This document shows positions 45,430-56,400 of a stretch of 64,000 nt of DNA, piece by piece. The stretch spans positions 1,581,533-1,645,532 of the forward strand of contig NZ_FNYJ01000001.1 of NCBI RefSeq assembly GCF_900108875.1. Reading direction: 5' to 3'. Position numbers and translations under genes: made by a program. Position 1 is the stretch's first letter; each line of letters starts with the position of its first letter. Under the pieces are notes generated by a model. The model worked only from the letters and a program-made list of their open reading frames with translations. It was not told the origin of the DNA and searched no databases. Origin of the DNA: Pseudomonas sp. NFR16 (GTDB taxonomy: Bacteria > Pseudomonadota > Gammaproteobacteria > Pseudomonadales > Pseudomonadaceae).

Positions 45430-48400
45430 TTAGTCGTTGGGCTGCACCGGACTTCCGGCCGGCTGCAGAAACAGGCGCGTGGCCAGGTCCTTGCCGATCG
45501 CGCTGCGATAAATGCTGACCACCTCTTTATTGTCTCTGGCGGCCTTCACCAGCGCCTTGTAGCCGAGAAAGCGCTGGTCGGGCAGTTTCAGGTGCGCCGC
45601 CGTAAACGCAACGTCCGCGTCGGCCTCACTGGCATAGTGAAAGTGCGCCCACCACAGCACGCTGTGATCCTTGTCGCGAATGACGTACTCCTGCATGAAG
45701 TCATTACGTCGAGCCCCCGACATGTTTTTGCGTCCGTCGACACGGGCGATGTCGACTTCCCGCTGCCGGTACAGGTAATTGACCCGCGCCGCGGTCGGCG
45801 GCTGACGCTTGATCATGGCGATGCGCAGACTGCGGCCCTGTTCACGCAGTCGCGCCTCACCGGCCCGCAAATCCTTCAATACAGTCGCGAGAGTGGCACG
45901 GGTTTCGTCGGTCAGTTGCTCATCCCCCTCATGCATGCCCAGCCTGCCGGCCAGATCCCGCAGCCTGTCGGCCTTCTGCACAAGAATGTCTTCCATGTCT
46001 TCAGGCTCGCTGACACGCTTGGCCTGACGCTGAGCGCTGGCGATATCAGGCTCCACGCGTTCGAGCAGCGCCCGGCCGCGACGCAGAAGCTCCGAGAGCG
46101 CTACAACGCTTTCCTTCACGGCGGGCAGCGGACGCTGTGTCTCGAGTTCGACCCATTCGCCTTCGGCATGTTGGTGATAGGAACCGATGACCCGCTTGCC
46201 GACCGTATCCTTGACCTCGACCACTTCGCCGTGCAGCGGCTCCTCACCCTCACGCAGACGACCGATCAACGTCCGCTGGCCCTGCGTTTTGATCACCCGG
46301 CGGCATGGCTGCTTGACCCGCGGGGCGTATTCCGATGGTTTCAGCGCCGGCTCCTGCGTTTCACGAATCAGGTCCGACAGGCGTGCCTCGGCGTTATCGC
46401 TGATGGCGCTGAGATCGTCCAGAAAGGCGCTGAAACGGGCTTTCTCGACCGCAGCAGGCTCGCTCTCGAAGACCGACATGGCGATGATCGACGCGCGGTT
46501 GTATTCCCTGAGCGAACTTTCGAGCACGCCGATCTGCTCGTCGATCGAATAGTCGTTGGGCTTCTCCAGCTCCACGTGCGACGTCAGCGCGGCATGCAAT
46601 GGCTCGTCGAGCCGCAGGGCTTTCAGGGCGAGCGCCTCGCGTCGCTGCAGAATGCTTTCTCGACTGAAACACAGCTCAAGGTACGACCACATGCGGCTGA
46701 TTTTCCATTCCAGCGCGGTGAACATGTTGCTGTCGTGCAGCTCAATGACCTCCTCGCGCCAGTAGGCCTCGCCGACCTTGGGCACTTCACGCAGTTGCTG
46801 CCAGAGCTTTTCCCGGACGCCGGACCAGTGCACGCCGTTCTCCTGCAGTGCCAGCACTTTCTCGAACAGGCCCAGGTAGATGTCGACGTTACTGGCGGTG
46901 ACCGAATCGCCAGACATCGCGCTCATGCGCTCCGAATCTTCTCGGGCTGACTCAAGCATGTCGTTCAGCAGGATGCCTTCAAACAGGCACACCCGACGGC
47001 TGATGCCTTGCAGGTCCTTGCCGTAGGCCTTCTCGCCCATTCGGTCCGCCGGCCTGAGCTCCTGGTCCAGCGCCTGTTTTTTCTCGATGATCTCGATGGT
47101 TTCGCGCAGCGCCGCTTCGAACATCGTGGTCACTTGCCCGCGCATCGGCGCGGGGACGGTTTGCAGGGACTTGTCGTAGTCGGCGATCTCTTTGATCAGT
47201 GCCGCCTGACGTTTCACCAACGCGGTTTTCTGCGCAACGACGCGCTTGAGGGTGGCAGCGTTGTCCAAAGCCATCTGGCGTACATTGCGCTTGGGCGCGC
47301 CGCCACGCAGGCGCAGTGAAAGATCAAGGCGCCACGCGGCGCCGTCGCGCACCAGGCGCGGACCGGTTACCTTTGCGTCCAGGGGATCGACGACGAACAG
47401 CTCTTCACCACGCCTGTGAACCTGAAAAAGATCGTCGCCCACCGACGCATACCAGGCGTCGGCACCACGACAAAGGCCCTCGAATTCCGGCGCGTCGGAA
47501 GGCGGCTCAAGCGCGGGACGATCCGTGACTTTGAATCGCTGCAGGGCCGCAGACTGGGACGGGGTCAGCCTGTTGTTCATGCTGGTCCAGGAAAAATCGA
47601 GCACCGTCCCCGCTGTTGTCGGCTCGAACTGAGCGACGGGATGCGCAACGACTGGCGTGCGCTGAGTTTCACCCTGTGGTCGTCGAACGACAGGCGTACG
47701 GGCGCCTGGCGACAGGCCTTGATGCAGCAGGATCATGGAGAGGCTTAGCAGCAATTCGCCCATTTGCACCGAGCGCTGATGACCGTCATCGCCTGGCGCC
47801 TGGGCCAGCACCGCTTGCACATCGCTCATCAGCTGCACCAGCCAGAGCGCCGTGCCCGCTGTCCCGGAGATGAACGGCATGACGGCGTTCAACGCCAGCC
47901 ATCCGCCGCGTTTGAGCATTGTCCAGCGACTTTCCGAATCGGACACCGACTGCCGGTCTGCGAGCTCCACCAGTGCTTGTGCATTGGCGTCATACAAAAT
48001 CGTCATCAGGTCACCGGCAACTGCCTCGTGCACCAGTTGCGCTGGCTGGGGCGTTTCGATTGGTGCGAAGTCCGAGCCCAGGCCGAAGCGCAGCAGATGC
48101 GGCTCGTCGAATCCGCCGTTGGCATAGATCGACCGTGCCTGCTCGCTCATCCACGCCAGCACTTCATTTTGCAGGTCGCCCGGCGCTGCAATCGCCGCTC
48201 GCAGGGCGCCCCAGGATTCGAACTCGGTCAGGCCGTGGCTCGACAAGGGTCGATACAGCACCACCGGGCCCACGGTGGGATCACGGTCCGCGATCACGAA
48301 CATATCGACGACCCTGTCGGCAGCACGCCCGGCCGAGGCACGAAATGCCAGCGGCATGACCACGGTATGCCGCGATTCGCTGTCGCGCTGACCGACCGTT

Positions 48401-49986
48401 TGCATGATGGCCGCGACGCGGCGATAGCCTTTCTTGCTGATGCCCTCGCCGCGCAGCTTTTGTTCCAGCGCTTTGAGCGGCAGTTGGATGCTCAACTGGC
48501 GAGCGAACAATGCCTGACGACGCGTACGCTGTGCCTGATCGTCAATCAACACACGCTGAACCAGCGCAGGATAGGTGCGGCCGATGTCGACATGGCAGAC
48601 CAGCAATTTCAGGTAATCGGACGTGAACCAGTCCGGCACCTGCGAGCCGTCACGGCTCACCACCGAAAGCGTGCCGCTCGGTAGGCTGGACAGGTTGCCG
48701 AGGGCGAACTCGGCCACGCTCGTTCGCTCCGGCTCGACGCGGCCAAGCGCAACGACTTGTCCGCCGGACGCCACGGCAGCGCCTGTCACCTTATTGATCA
48801 GCACATCCAGACTGGCGACCGACAGGTCGCGGCCCTCTGGATGGTCGAGGTCGATTTTCTTCTGCAGTTGCTCGTTGGCATAGGCCAGCAACGACGGCAG
48901 ACCGTCGCTGAAACTTTGCCCGCCGCTCTGCGCCTGAGCACTGGCGAGCGCAGCGGTTCTGCGACTGAATTCCAGCCGGTCGCCCGGGCGTGCATCACGC
49001 AACCACTGGGGCAGATGCTGCCACTGGGCGACACCCGGCTGCCGGGCATACAGCACGTGGGTGATGTCCAGAATGCTGCTCAGACGCAGTTCGAGTTCCG
49101 CAGCGGTGTTGGCTTGCGCAAGATCAACGCTGCGCAGTGCCTGCAACTGGTTCTCCAAAACCACCTGGGCGAGCACATCGAAGATGTCATCTTCGGTTTC
49201 GCGCAGGCAACCGCCCGGGGCTTGCCCAGTCTCGGCAGCGGTCAGGCTCAGGGCGTCTTCAAGCGCGAGCAGCGAAGCATGAGTTTGCAAATCGCCAGCG
49301 GGTTGCCAGCTCATAAACACCTCCACGCCTTGCCACTTCCCGGTCACCGCCAGCCACGGCGCCGGCAGCTGCCAGGGTTGCGGCTGCGGCGCGCGATCGA
49401 CAACACAGGCACGGATGACATCGCCCTGACCCTTGTCAGTGATCTTGAGCATGAAATCTCGCTGACTTTTCTCGCCAAACGAGGTAATCGCGGTTATCAG
49501 TGCGCGCTGTGCGTCGCTCAGAACAGGATGGCTCGACACAGTGCTCGCCAGATTTTGTCTGAGCGTGGCGGACACAAGCGCCCAAGGGCTTTTCCCGCCC
49601 GCTTGCGACCGACGCCAGAATTCCACCATTGCCCGCTCGAAATCGTCAGCCAGCGCCAGTGCAACACTGTCCACAATGACCCCGAGCTGCTCGAAGTCGA
49701 TCGGGATCACGACCGGCACAGTCGCCGATGGATTGACCACTAACTGGTTTTTTTCGCTGCTCCAGCGCGGCGTGCGCTTTTTCGCGAAGACGTACAGCAA
49801 GTTGGCCAGCAGCGTCTCAGACTTTTTCTCGCCATCTGCCGCTGTTCGGGTAATCACGCAGACGTCAGGAAGCAGGCCTTTGCCGGGAAATCGTTGATCG
49901 AGGGCCGCGGACAGGCGCTCGAGCGCCACACTTGAAACGGTTGGACGCAGTGAAAAGGCGTCGATCAGGTCAAACTTTGTACTCAT
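45430..49986 (-). CDS. Giant orphan protein resembling dermonecrotic-toxin-like (DUF6543) proteins
   Basis: 1518 residues, no N-terminal signal peptide. The N-terminal part (about 1-330) has alpha-helical wording such as IVDSVALALADDFERAMVEFW and a middle part (about 330-700) of beta-rich sequence. A hydrophobic stretch near 720-785 (WLALNAVMPFISGTAGTAL and QMGELLLSLSMILLHQG) follows. Then, near 865-920, comes the block YASVGDDLFQVHRRGEELFV ending DLSLRLRGG that I associate with large Pseudomonas DUF6543 proteins. The C-terminal 550 residues are mostly predicted coiled coil, ending in a compact domain (about 1410-1510). The gene stands alone with its own terminator; no immunity or secretion gene adjoins. 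No catalytic motif was recognised, so toxin function is inference from family resemblance. Confidence 0.85.
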   Translation of the reverse strand: MSTKFDLIDAFSLRPTVSSVALERLSAALDQRFPGKGLLPDVCVITRTAADGEKKSETLLANLLYVFAKKRTPRWSSEKNQLVVNPSATVPVVIPIDFEQLGVIVDSVALALADDFERAMVEFWRRSQAGGKSPWALVSATLRQNLASTVSSHPVLSDAQRALITAITSFGEKSQRDFMLKITDKGQGDVIRACVVDRAPQPQPWQLPAPWLAVTGKWQGVEVFMSWQPAGDLQTHASLLALEDALSLTAAETGQAPGGCLRETEDDIFDVLAQVVLENQLQALRSVDLAQANTAAELELRLSSILDITHVLYARQPGVAQWQHLPQWLRDARPGDRLEFSRRTAALASAQAQSGGQSFSDGLPSLLAYANEQLQKKIDLDHPEGRDLSVASLDVLINKVTGAAVASGGQVVALGRVEPERTSVAEFALGNLSSLPSGTLSVVSRDGSQVPDWFTSDYLKLLVCHVDIGRTYPALVQRVLIDDQAQRTRRQALFARQLSIQLPLKALEQKLRGEGISKKGYRRVAAIMQTVGQRDSESRHTVVMPLAFRASAGRAADRVVDMFVIADRDPTVGPVVLYRPLSSHGLTEFESWGALRAAIAAPGDLQNEVLAWMSEQARSIYANGGFDEPHLLRFGLGSDFAPIETPQPAQLVHEAVAGDLMTILYDANAQALVELADRQSVSDSESRWTMLKRGGWLALNAVMPFISGTAGTALWLVQLMSDVQAVLAQAPGDDGHQRSVQMGELLLSLSMILLHQGLSPGARTPVVRRPQGETQRTPVVAHPVAQFEPTTAGTVLDFSWTSMNNRLTPSQSAALQRFKVTDRPALEPPSDAPEFEGLCRGADAWYASVGDDLFQVHRRGEELFVVDPLDAKVTGPRLVRDGAAWRLDLSLRLRGGAPKRNVRQMALDNAATLKRVVAQKTALVKRQAALIKEIADYDKSLQTVPAPMRGQVTTMFEAALRETIEIIEKKQALDQELRPADRMGEKAYGKDLQGISRRVCLFEGILLNDMLESAREDSERMSAMSGDSVTASNVDIYLGLFEKVLALQENGVHWSGVREKLWQQLREVPKVGEAYWREEVIELHDSNMFTALEWKISRMWSYLELCFSRESILQRREALALKALRLDEPLHAALTSHVELEKPNDYSIDEQIGVLESSLREYNRASIIAMSVFESEPAAVEKARFSAFLDDLSAISDNAEARLSDLIRETQEPALKPSEYAPRVKQPCRRVIKTQGQRTLIGRLREGEEPLHGEVVEVKDTVGKRVIGSYHQHAEGEWVELETQRPLPAVKESVVALSELLRRGRALLERVEPDIASAQRQAKRVSEPEDMEDILVQKADRLRDLAGRLGMHEGDEQLTDETRATLATVLKDLRAGEARLREQGRSLRIAMIKRQPPTAARVNYLYRQREVDIARVDGRKNMSGARRNDFMQEYVIRDKDHSVLWWAHFHYASEADADVAFTAAHLKLPDQRFLGYKALVKAARDNKEVVSIYRSAIGKDLATRLFLQPAGSPVQPND

Positions 49987-50275
49987 TTTGGATTCAACTC
50001 GCAGTTATTGCTCATTTTTCTCACCCATAGGGCAGTGAGAATCAGTAGCGGCGAGTTAATGCATGAGCCGGCTGACAGGTGGGATACATAAATATTGTTT
50101 CCGACGACACGGGGCGAACGGTGCAATGGCCGCGATGGTCTTCTGATTGCCAACCCACTTGTTTACACATATCGTTACAAATCTGCGCTGCGCGAGATGA
50201 CCGGCGAGCCGCGCAGCAGAGGACGCATAAATACAACGGATCCCCAAGCTAGACAGCCTAAGTGAGTAATTCCAG

Positions 50276-51565
50276 ATGGCCTCGACCACAGGCAAAGGCA
50301 AGGCGATTTTTCGCGTTGTCAGCGGTAACTTTCTTGAAATGTTCGACTTTATGGTCTATGGCTTCTACGCCACGGCCATCGCCAAAACCTTCTTTCCTGC
50401 CGACAGCGAATTCGCCTCACTGATGCTGTCGCTGGCCACCTTCGGTGCCGGCTTCCTCATGCGCCCGCTGGGTGCGATTTTCCTCGGCGCGTACATCGAC
50501 CACCACGGCCGTAAAAAAGGCCTGATCATTACCCTGGCCATGATGGCGATGGGTACGATCCTGATTGCCTGCGTGCCGGGCTACGCCACGCTGGGCGTCG
50601 CTGCGCCGCTGCTGGTGCTGATCGGCCGATTGCTGCAAGGCTTCTCCGCGGGCGTGGAACTGGGCGGCGTTTCGGTGTATCTCGCTGAAATCTCCACGCC
50701 GGGCCGTAAAGGCTTCTTCGTCAGCTGGCAGTCCGCCAGTCAGCAGGCCGCAGTAGTCTTCGCCGGTCTGCTGGGCGTTGCGCTCAACCATTGGCTGAGT
50801 CCTGAAGACATGGGTCAGTGGGGCTGGCGCGTTCCGTTCCTGGTCGGCTGCATGATCGTTCCGGCAATCTTCGTCATCCGCCGCTCGCTGGAAGAAACCC
50901 CAGAGTTCGAAGCCCGCGCCCAGCATCACCGCCCGAGCCTGGGCGAAGTGGTCAAGTCCATCGGCCAGAACTTCGGCCTGGTCATCGCGGGTATGGCGCT
51001 GGTGGTGATGACCACGGTGTCGTTCTACCTGATCACGGCGTACACCCCGACGTTCGGTAAAAACGAGCTGCACTTGTCCGATCTGGACAGCTTGCTGGTG
51101 ACCGTATGCGTGGGTATTTCGAACTTCATCTGGCTGCCGGTGATGGGCGCGGTGTCTGACAAGATCGGTCGCAAACCCTTGCTGCTGGCGGCGACCATTC
51201 TCGCAATCGTCACGGCTTACCCTGCCCTGTCCTGGCTGACCTCGAACCCGAGCTTCGCCAACTTGCTGATGGTCGAGCTGTGGTTGTCGTTTCTTTATGG
51301 CTCCTACAACGGCGCAATGGTTGTCTCGCTGACTGAGATCATGCCGGTTGAAGTGCGCACGACAGGGTTCTCGCTGGCTTATAGCCTGGCAACCGCAACG
51401 TTCGGTGGTTTTACCCCGGCGGCCTGTACGTATCTGATTCATGTGCTGGATAACAAGGCAGCGCCGGGCATCTGGCTCAGCGGCGCGGCGGTGCTGGGTC
51501 TGATCGCGACGCTGGTGCTGTTCCGCAAAGGTGGTCAGGCACGGATGGAAGCAGTCGCCGGCTAA
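50276..51565 (+). CDS. MHS-family citrate/tricarballylate-type proton symporter
   Basis: A 429-aa major facilitator protein with about twelve membrane segments. Signatures: [28 protein letters not shown] at the start, the MFS motif [13 protein letters not shown] near 73, [22 protein letters not shown] near 120, the repeat motif [14 protein letters not shown] near 285, and [24 protein letters not shown] near 355. This wording is that of the metabolite:H+ symporter group (CitA, TcuC, KgtP); citrate or a similar tricarboxylate is most likely. The start follows a sequence lacking a strong ribosome site (taattccag). The 289-bp gap to the orphan gene holds both promoters and no supported gene. Confidence 0.9.
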   Translation: MASTTGKGKAIFRVVSGNFLEMFDFMVYGFYATAIAKTFFPADSEFASLMLSLATFGAGFLMRPLGAIFLGAYIDHHGRKKGLIITLAMMAMGTILIACVPGYATLGVAAPLLVLIGRLLQGFSAGVELGGVSVYLAEISTPGRKGFFVSWQSASQQAAVVFAGLLGVALNHWLSPEDMGQWGWRVPFLVGCMIVPAIFVIRRSLEETPEFEARAQHHRPSLGEVVKSIGQNFGLVIAGMALVVMTTVSFYLITAYTPTFGKNELHLSDLDSLLVTVCVGISNFIWLPVMGAVSDKIGRKPLLLAATILAIVTAYPALSWLTSNPSFANLLMVELWLSFLYGSYNGAMVVSLTEIMPVEVRTTGFSLAYSLATATFGGFTPAACTYLIHVLDNKAAPGIWLSGAAVLGLIATLVLFRKGGQARMEAVAG

Positions 51566-51593
51566 GGGCTAGACGCTTCACACTGGATACGCG

Positions 51594-51625
51594 AAAACGC
51601 CTCGACATAGTCGGGGCGTTTTTTG
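51594..51625 (+). terminator. Terminator of the symporter gene
   Basis: acgcctcgac - ata - gtcggggcgt followed by ttttttg, about 30 bases beyond the stop. Confidence 0.92.
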
Positions 51626-51732
51626 TTGTCCCACGCCTGCGGCAGCATCGACAGCAAACGCCCGCGTCGTTCACGGCAGGCGAGACGAGTCCGGCACCCA
51701 CCAGCACTCGATTTCCACTCGATAGAGCCCCC

Positions 51733-51770
51733 CCAAAAAAAACGCCCCGAACCATCGGAGCGTTTCTTTC
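51733..51770 (-). terminator. Terminator of the gap gene
   Basis: On the minus strand aaacgctccga - tggt - tcggggcgttt is followed by a run of eight T, about 50 bases beyond the gap stop. Confidence 0.9.
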
Positions 51771-51816
51771 GACACAGCGTGCGGCGTGCGGCCAATCGCC
51801 TGCTTGCGCGTCTACC

Positions 51817-53280
51817 TTACTTCGGGAAAGCCGGTGGGTTCACGCCCGCCATGTCTTCCATCACGCGAACCACCTGACAGCTGTAACCGAACTCGTTGTC
51901 GTACCAGACATACAGCACGACGCGGTTGTCGTTGCAGATGGTCGCTTCGGCGTCGACCACACCCGCGTGACGGGAGCCCACGAAGTCGGTGGACACCACT
52001 TCCTGGGAGTTCACGAAATCGATCTGCTTGTGCAGGTCCGAGTACAGCGCGGTGTGGCGCAGGTATTCGTTGATTTCTTCGCGGGTGGTCGCGGTGCCCA
52101 GGTTCAGGTTGAGGATCGCCATCGACACGTTCGGCGTCGGAACGCGGATCGCGTTACCGGTCAGCTTGCCGGCCAGTTCCGGCAACGCCTTGGCAGCAGC
52201 GGTGGCCGCGCCGGTTTCGGTGATGACCATGTTCAACGCAGCGCTACGGCCACGGCGATCGCCCTTGTGGAAGTTGTCGATCAGGTTCTGGTCGTTGGTG
52301 TACGAGTGCACCGTTTCGACGTGACCGTTGACGATACCGAATTTGTCGTTGACGGCCTTGAGCACCGGCACGATGGCGTTGGTGGTGCAGGACGCCGCCG
52401 AGATGATCTTGTCATCGGACGTGATGTCCTGATGGTTGATACCGTGAACGATGTTCTTCAGCTTGCCCTTGCCCGGCGCGGTCAGCACCACGCGGTCGAC
52501 GCCAGGACACTGCAGGTGCTGGCCCAGACCGTCGGCATCGCGCCAGACACCGGTGTTGTCGACCAGCAGCGCGTCCTTGATACCGTACTGGGTGTAATCC
52601 ACCTCGGTCGGGTTCTTGGCGTAGATCACCTGAATCAGGTTGCCGTTGGCGCTGATGGTGTTGTTCGCTTCGTCGATGGTGATGGTGCCGTCGAACGGGC
52701 CGTGGACTGAGTCGCGGCGCAGCAGGCTGGCGCGCTTGACGAGGTCGTTTTCAGCGCCCTTGCGGACCACGATGGCACGCAGACGCAGGCCGTCGCCGCC
52801 ACCGGTTTTCTCGATCAGGATGCGCGCCAGCAGACGACCGATGCGGCCGAAACCGTACAGTACGACGTCAGTGCCCTTGCGCGCGCCGGAGCTCTGCTGG
52901 CCGACGATCTCGGCCATTTCGTCACGGACGAACTGCTCGGCGGTGCGGCCGTTGCTCTCGGCCTTGTACTTGACGGCCAGCTTGCCCAGGTCCACCGAAG
53001 CGGCACCCAGCTTGAGCTCGCTCATCGCTTTGATGAGCGGGAAAGTTTCGTGTACGGACAACTCGGTGGCGTCAGCTTGACGATGACGCGCAAAGCGGTG
53101 GGCTTTGAGAATCGCGATCACTGAACGGTTGATCAGGGTGCGGCCATAGATCGAGCTCACCACGTTATTATTGCGGTAGAGCTGACCGATAAGCGGGATC
53201 ATCGCCTCGGCGAGGGCTTCACGATCAATCCATTCACCAAGACACTGGTCGGGCTTCTGAGTCACGGTAACCTTCCACAT
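51817..53280 (-). CDS. gap: Glyceraldehyde-3-phosphate dehydrogenase, long form
   Basis: A 487-aa GAPDH whose catalytic part begins near residue 130 with VVLYGFGRIGRLLARILIEKTGG (NAD binding). It continues through SAASCTTNAIVPVLKAV (catalytic Cys near 287) and TVHSYTNDQNLIDNFHKGDRRGRSAALN to VWYDNEFGYSCQVVRVMEDMAG at the C-terminus. The preceding 125 residues (CLGEWIDREALAEAMIPLIGQLYRNNN and on) are an extension seen in one Pseudomonas/Vibrio GAPDH group. The start is taken at MWKVTVTQKPDQ (53280); a GTG giving MTQKPDQ is also possible. It is divergent from mfd. It probably serves gluconeogenesis or a specialised carbon flux. Confidence 0.94.
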   Translation of the reverse strand: MWKVTVTQKPDQCLGEWIDREALAEAMIPLIGQLYRNNNVVSSIYGRTLINRSVIAILKAHRFARHRQADATELSVHETFPLIKAMSELKLGAASVDLGKLAVKYKAESNGRTAEQFVRDEMAEIVGQQSSGARKGTDVVLYGFGRIGRLLARILIEKTGGGDGLRLRAIVVRKGAENDLVKRASLLRRDSVHGPFDGTITIDEANNTISANGNLIQVIYAKNPTEVDYTQYGIKDALLVDNTGVWRDADGLGQHLQCPGVDRVVLTAPGKGKLKNIVHGINHQDITSDDKIISAASCTTNAIVPVLKAVNDKFGIVNGHVETVHSYTNDQNLIDNFHKGDRRGRSAALNMVITETGAATAAAKALPELAGKLTGNAIRVPTPNVSMAILNLNLGTATTREEINEYLRHTALYSDLHKQIDFVNSQEVVSTDFVGSRHAGVVDAEATICNDNRVVLYVWYDNEFGYSCQVVRVMEDMAGVNPPAFPK

Positions 53281-53449
53281 GTAGGGGCTGAAAAAAGGGA
53301 CTACATTATGCCCAAGCCTTTGTTTATGAGCAATCCAGTGTTTTGAACACACCGGGCACTACATAAATGCGTGAGCACAAAACTGACAGCGGATTCCCGA
53401 TTTAGTTACAATCCCCGGCTTTGCCGCAACGCCTGGAGCTTTATCTTCC

Positions 53450-56400
53450 GTGCCCGTTCTGCGCCTACCGATTCTTCCTGCCGCCGCAGGCAAACAACAT
53501 TGGGGCAATCTGCCCGGTGCCGCTCAAAGCCTTGCCATCGCCGAGGCTGCCAGCGCCGCGAAACGCTTCACCCTGCTTTTGACCGCCGACAGCCAGAGTG
53601 CCGAGCGACTGGAGCAGGAACTGAAGTTTTTCGCCCCCGATCTTCCGGTGTTGCATTTCCCGGATTGGGAAACCCTGCCCTACGATCTGTTCTCGCCGCA
53701 TCAGGACATCATCTCGCAGCGCATCGCCAGCCTGTACCGGCTGCCTGAGCTGGAGCATGGCGTGCTGGTGGTGCCGATCACCACGGCGCTGCACCGTCTG
53801 GCGCCGACCCGGTTCCTGCTGGGCAGCAGCCTGGTCCTCGATGTCGGCCAGAAACTCGACGTCGAAGCGATGCGCACGCGGCTTGAAGCCAGCGGCTATC
53901 GCTACGTCGACACGGTGTACGAACACGGCGAATTCACGGTGCGCGGCGCGTTGATCGACCTCTTCCCGATGGGCAGCAAACTGCCCTACCGGATCGACCT
54001 GTTCGACGATGAGATCGAAACCCTGCGCACCTTCGAGCCGGAAACCCAGCGTTCGATCGACAAGGTCGATTCGGTGCGATTGCTGCCAGCCAGGGAATTC
54101 CCGCTGCAGAAAGAAGCCGTCACCCGCTTCAAGGCACGTTTTCGTGAGCGCTTCGATGTCGACTTCCGTCGCAGCCCGATCTTTCAGGACTTGAACAGCG
54201 GTATCACGCCCGCCGGCATCGAGTACTACATTCCGCTGTTTTTCGAGGAAACCTCCACGCTGTTCGACTACCTGCCGCAGGACACGCAAGTGTTTTCGCT
54301 GCCGGGCATCGAACAGGCCGCCGAGACGTTCTGGAAAGACGTGCGCAACCGCTACGAAGAGCGCCGCGTCGACCCCGACCGGCCGCTGCTGCCGCCTGAC
54401 GAACTGTTCCTGCCCGTGGAGGACTGTTTCGGTCGGCTGAAGAGCTGGCCGCGTGTGGTCACCAGTCAGGACGACATCGAGTCCGGCGTCGGCCGCGAGC
54501 GTTTCCCGGCGCAGGCGTTGCCGAACCTGGCCATTGAAGCCAAAGCCAACGAACCGCTCGCCGCGCTGGCGCACTTTCTCGACGACTTCCCGGGCCGCGT
54601 GCTGTTCACCGCCGAGTCCGCCGGTCGCCGCGAAGTGCTGCTGGAACTGCTCGAGCGCCTGAAACTGCGTCCGAAAACCCTCGACAGCTGGCAGGAATTC
54701 GTCGACAGCAAGGAACGGCTGGCGATCACCATCGCACCGCTGGACGAAGGCCTGATGCTGGAGCAACCGGCGCTGGCGCTGGTCGCCGAAAGCCCGCTGT
54801 TCGGTCAGCGGGTCATGCAGCGCCGTCGCCGCGAGAAGCGCATCGATGGCCATTCCAGCGACGCGGTCATCAAAAATCTCGCCGAGCTGCGCGAAGGCGC
54901 ACCAGTGGTCCACATCGACCATGGCGTCGGTCGCTATCTCGGGCTGGCAACGCTTGAGGTGGAAAATCAGGTCGCCGAGTTCCTGATGCTCGCCTACGCC
55001 GAGGATGCCAAGCTGTACGTGCCCGTCGCCAACCTGCACCTCATCGCACGCTATACCGGCAGCGATGACGAGTTGGCGCCGCTGCATCGGCTGGGCTCCG
55101 AGGCCTGGCAGAAAGCCAAGCGCAAGGCCGCCGAACAGGTGCGCGACGTGGCCGCCGAGCTGCTCGACATCTATGCACGCCGCGCCGCGCGGGAAGGCTA
55201 CGCGTTCGCCGATCCGAAGCTGGACTACGAAACCTTCAGCGCCGGGTTCCCGTTCGAGGAAACCCCTGACCAGCAGACCACCATCGAAGCCGTGCGCGCG
55301 GACATGCTGGCGCCCAGACCGATGGACCGGCTGGTGTGTGGCGACGTGGGCTTCGGCAAGACCGAAGTCGCCATGCGCGCCGCGTTCATTGCCGTGCATG
55401 GCGGCAGGCAGGTGGCGATTCTGGTGCCGACCACCCTGCTCGCCCAGCAGCACTACAACAGCTTCCGCGACCGCTTCGCCGACTGGCCGGTGAAGGTCGA
55501 GGTGATGAGCCGCTTCAAGTCCGCCAAGGAAGTCAGCGCGGCCGTCGCGGAGCTGGCCGAGGGCAAGATCGACATCGTCATCGGCACACACAAGCTGTTG
55601 CAGGATGACGTCAAGATCAAGAACCTGGGCCTTGTAATCATCGACGAAGAACACCGTTTCGGTGTGCGTCAGAAGGAGCAGCTCAAAGCGTTGCGCAGTG
55701 AGGTGGACATCCTGACCCTGACCGCCACACCGATTCCGCGGACCCTGAACATGGCCGTGGCCGGTATGCGCGACCTGTCGATCATCGCCACGCCGCCGGC
55801 GCGTCGCCTCTCGGTGCGTACCTTCGTCATGGAGCAGAACAAGCCGACGGTCAAAGAAGCGCTGCTGCGCGAATTGCTGCGCGGCGGCCAGGTGTATTAC
55901 CTGCACAACGACGTCAAGACCATCGAGAAATGCGCTGCCGACCTCGCCGAACTGGTGCCCGAGGCGCGCATCGGTATCGGCCACGGCCAGATGCACGAGC
56001 GCGACCTCGAACAGGTGATGAGCGACTTCTACCACAAGCGCTTCAACGTGCTCATCGCCTCGACCATCATCGAGACCGGGATCGACGTGCCGAGCGCCAA
56101 CACCATCATCATCGAACGCGCCGACAAGTTCGGCCTGGCCCAGTTGCACCAGCTGCGCGGACGCGTCGGGCGCAGTCACCACCAGGCCTATGCCTACCTG
56201 CTCACGCCGCCGCGCAAGCAGATCACGGCGGATGCCGAGAAGCGTCTGGAGGCCATCGCCAACACGCAAGACCTGGGCGCAGGCTTCGTGCTGGCGACCA
56301 ACGATCTGGAAATTCGCGGTGCCGGCGAACTGCTGGGCGAAGGTCAGAGCGGGCAGATTCAGGCGGTCGGTTTCACGCTGTACATGGAGATGCTCGAGCG

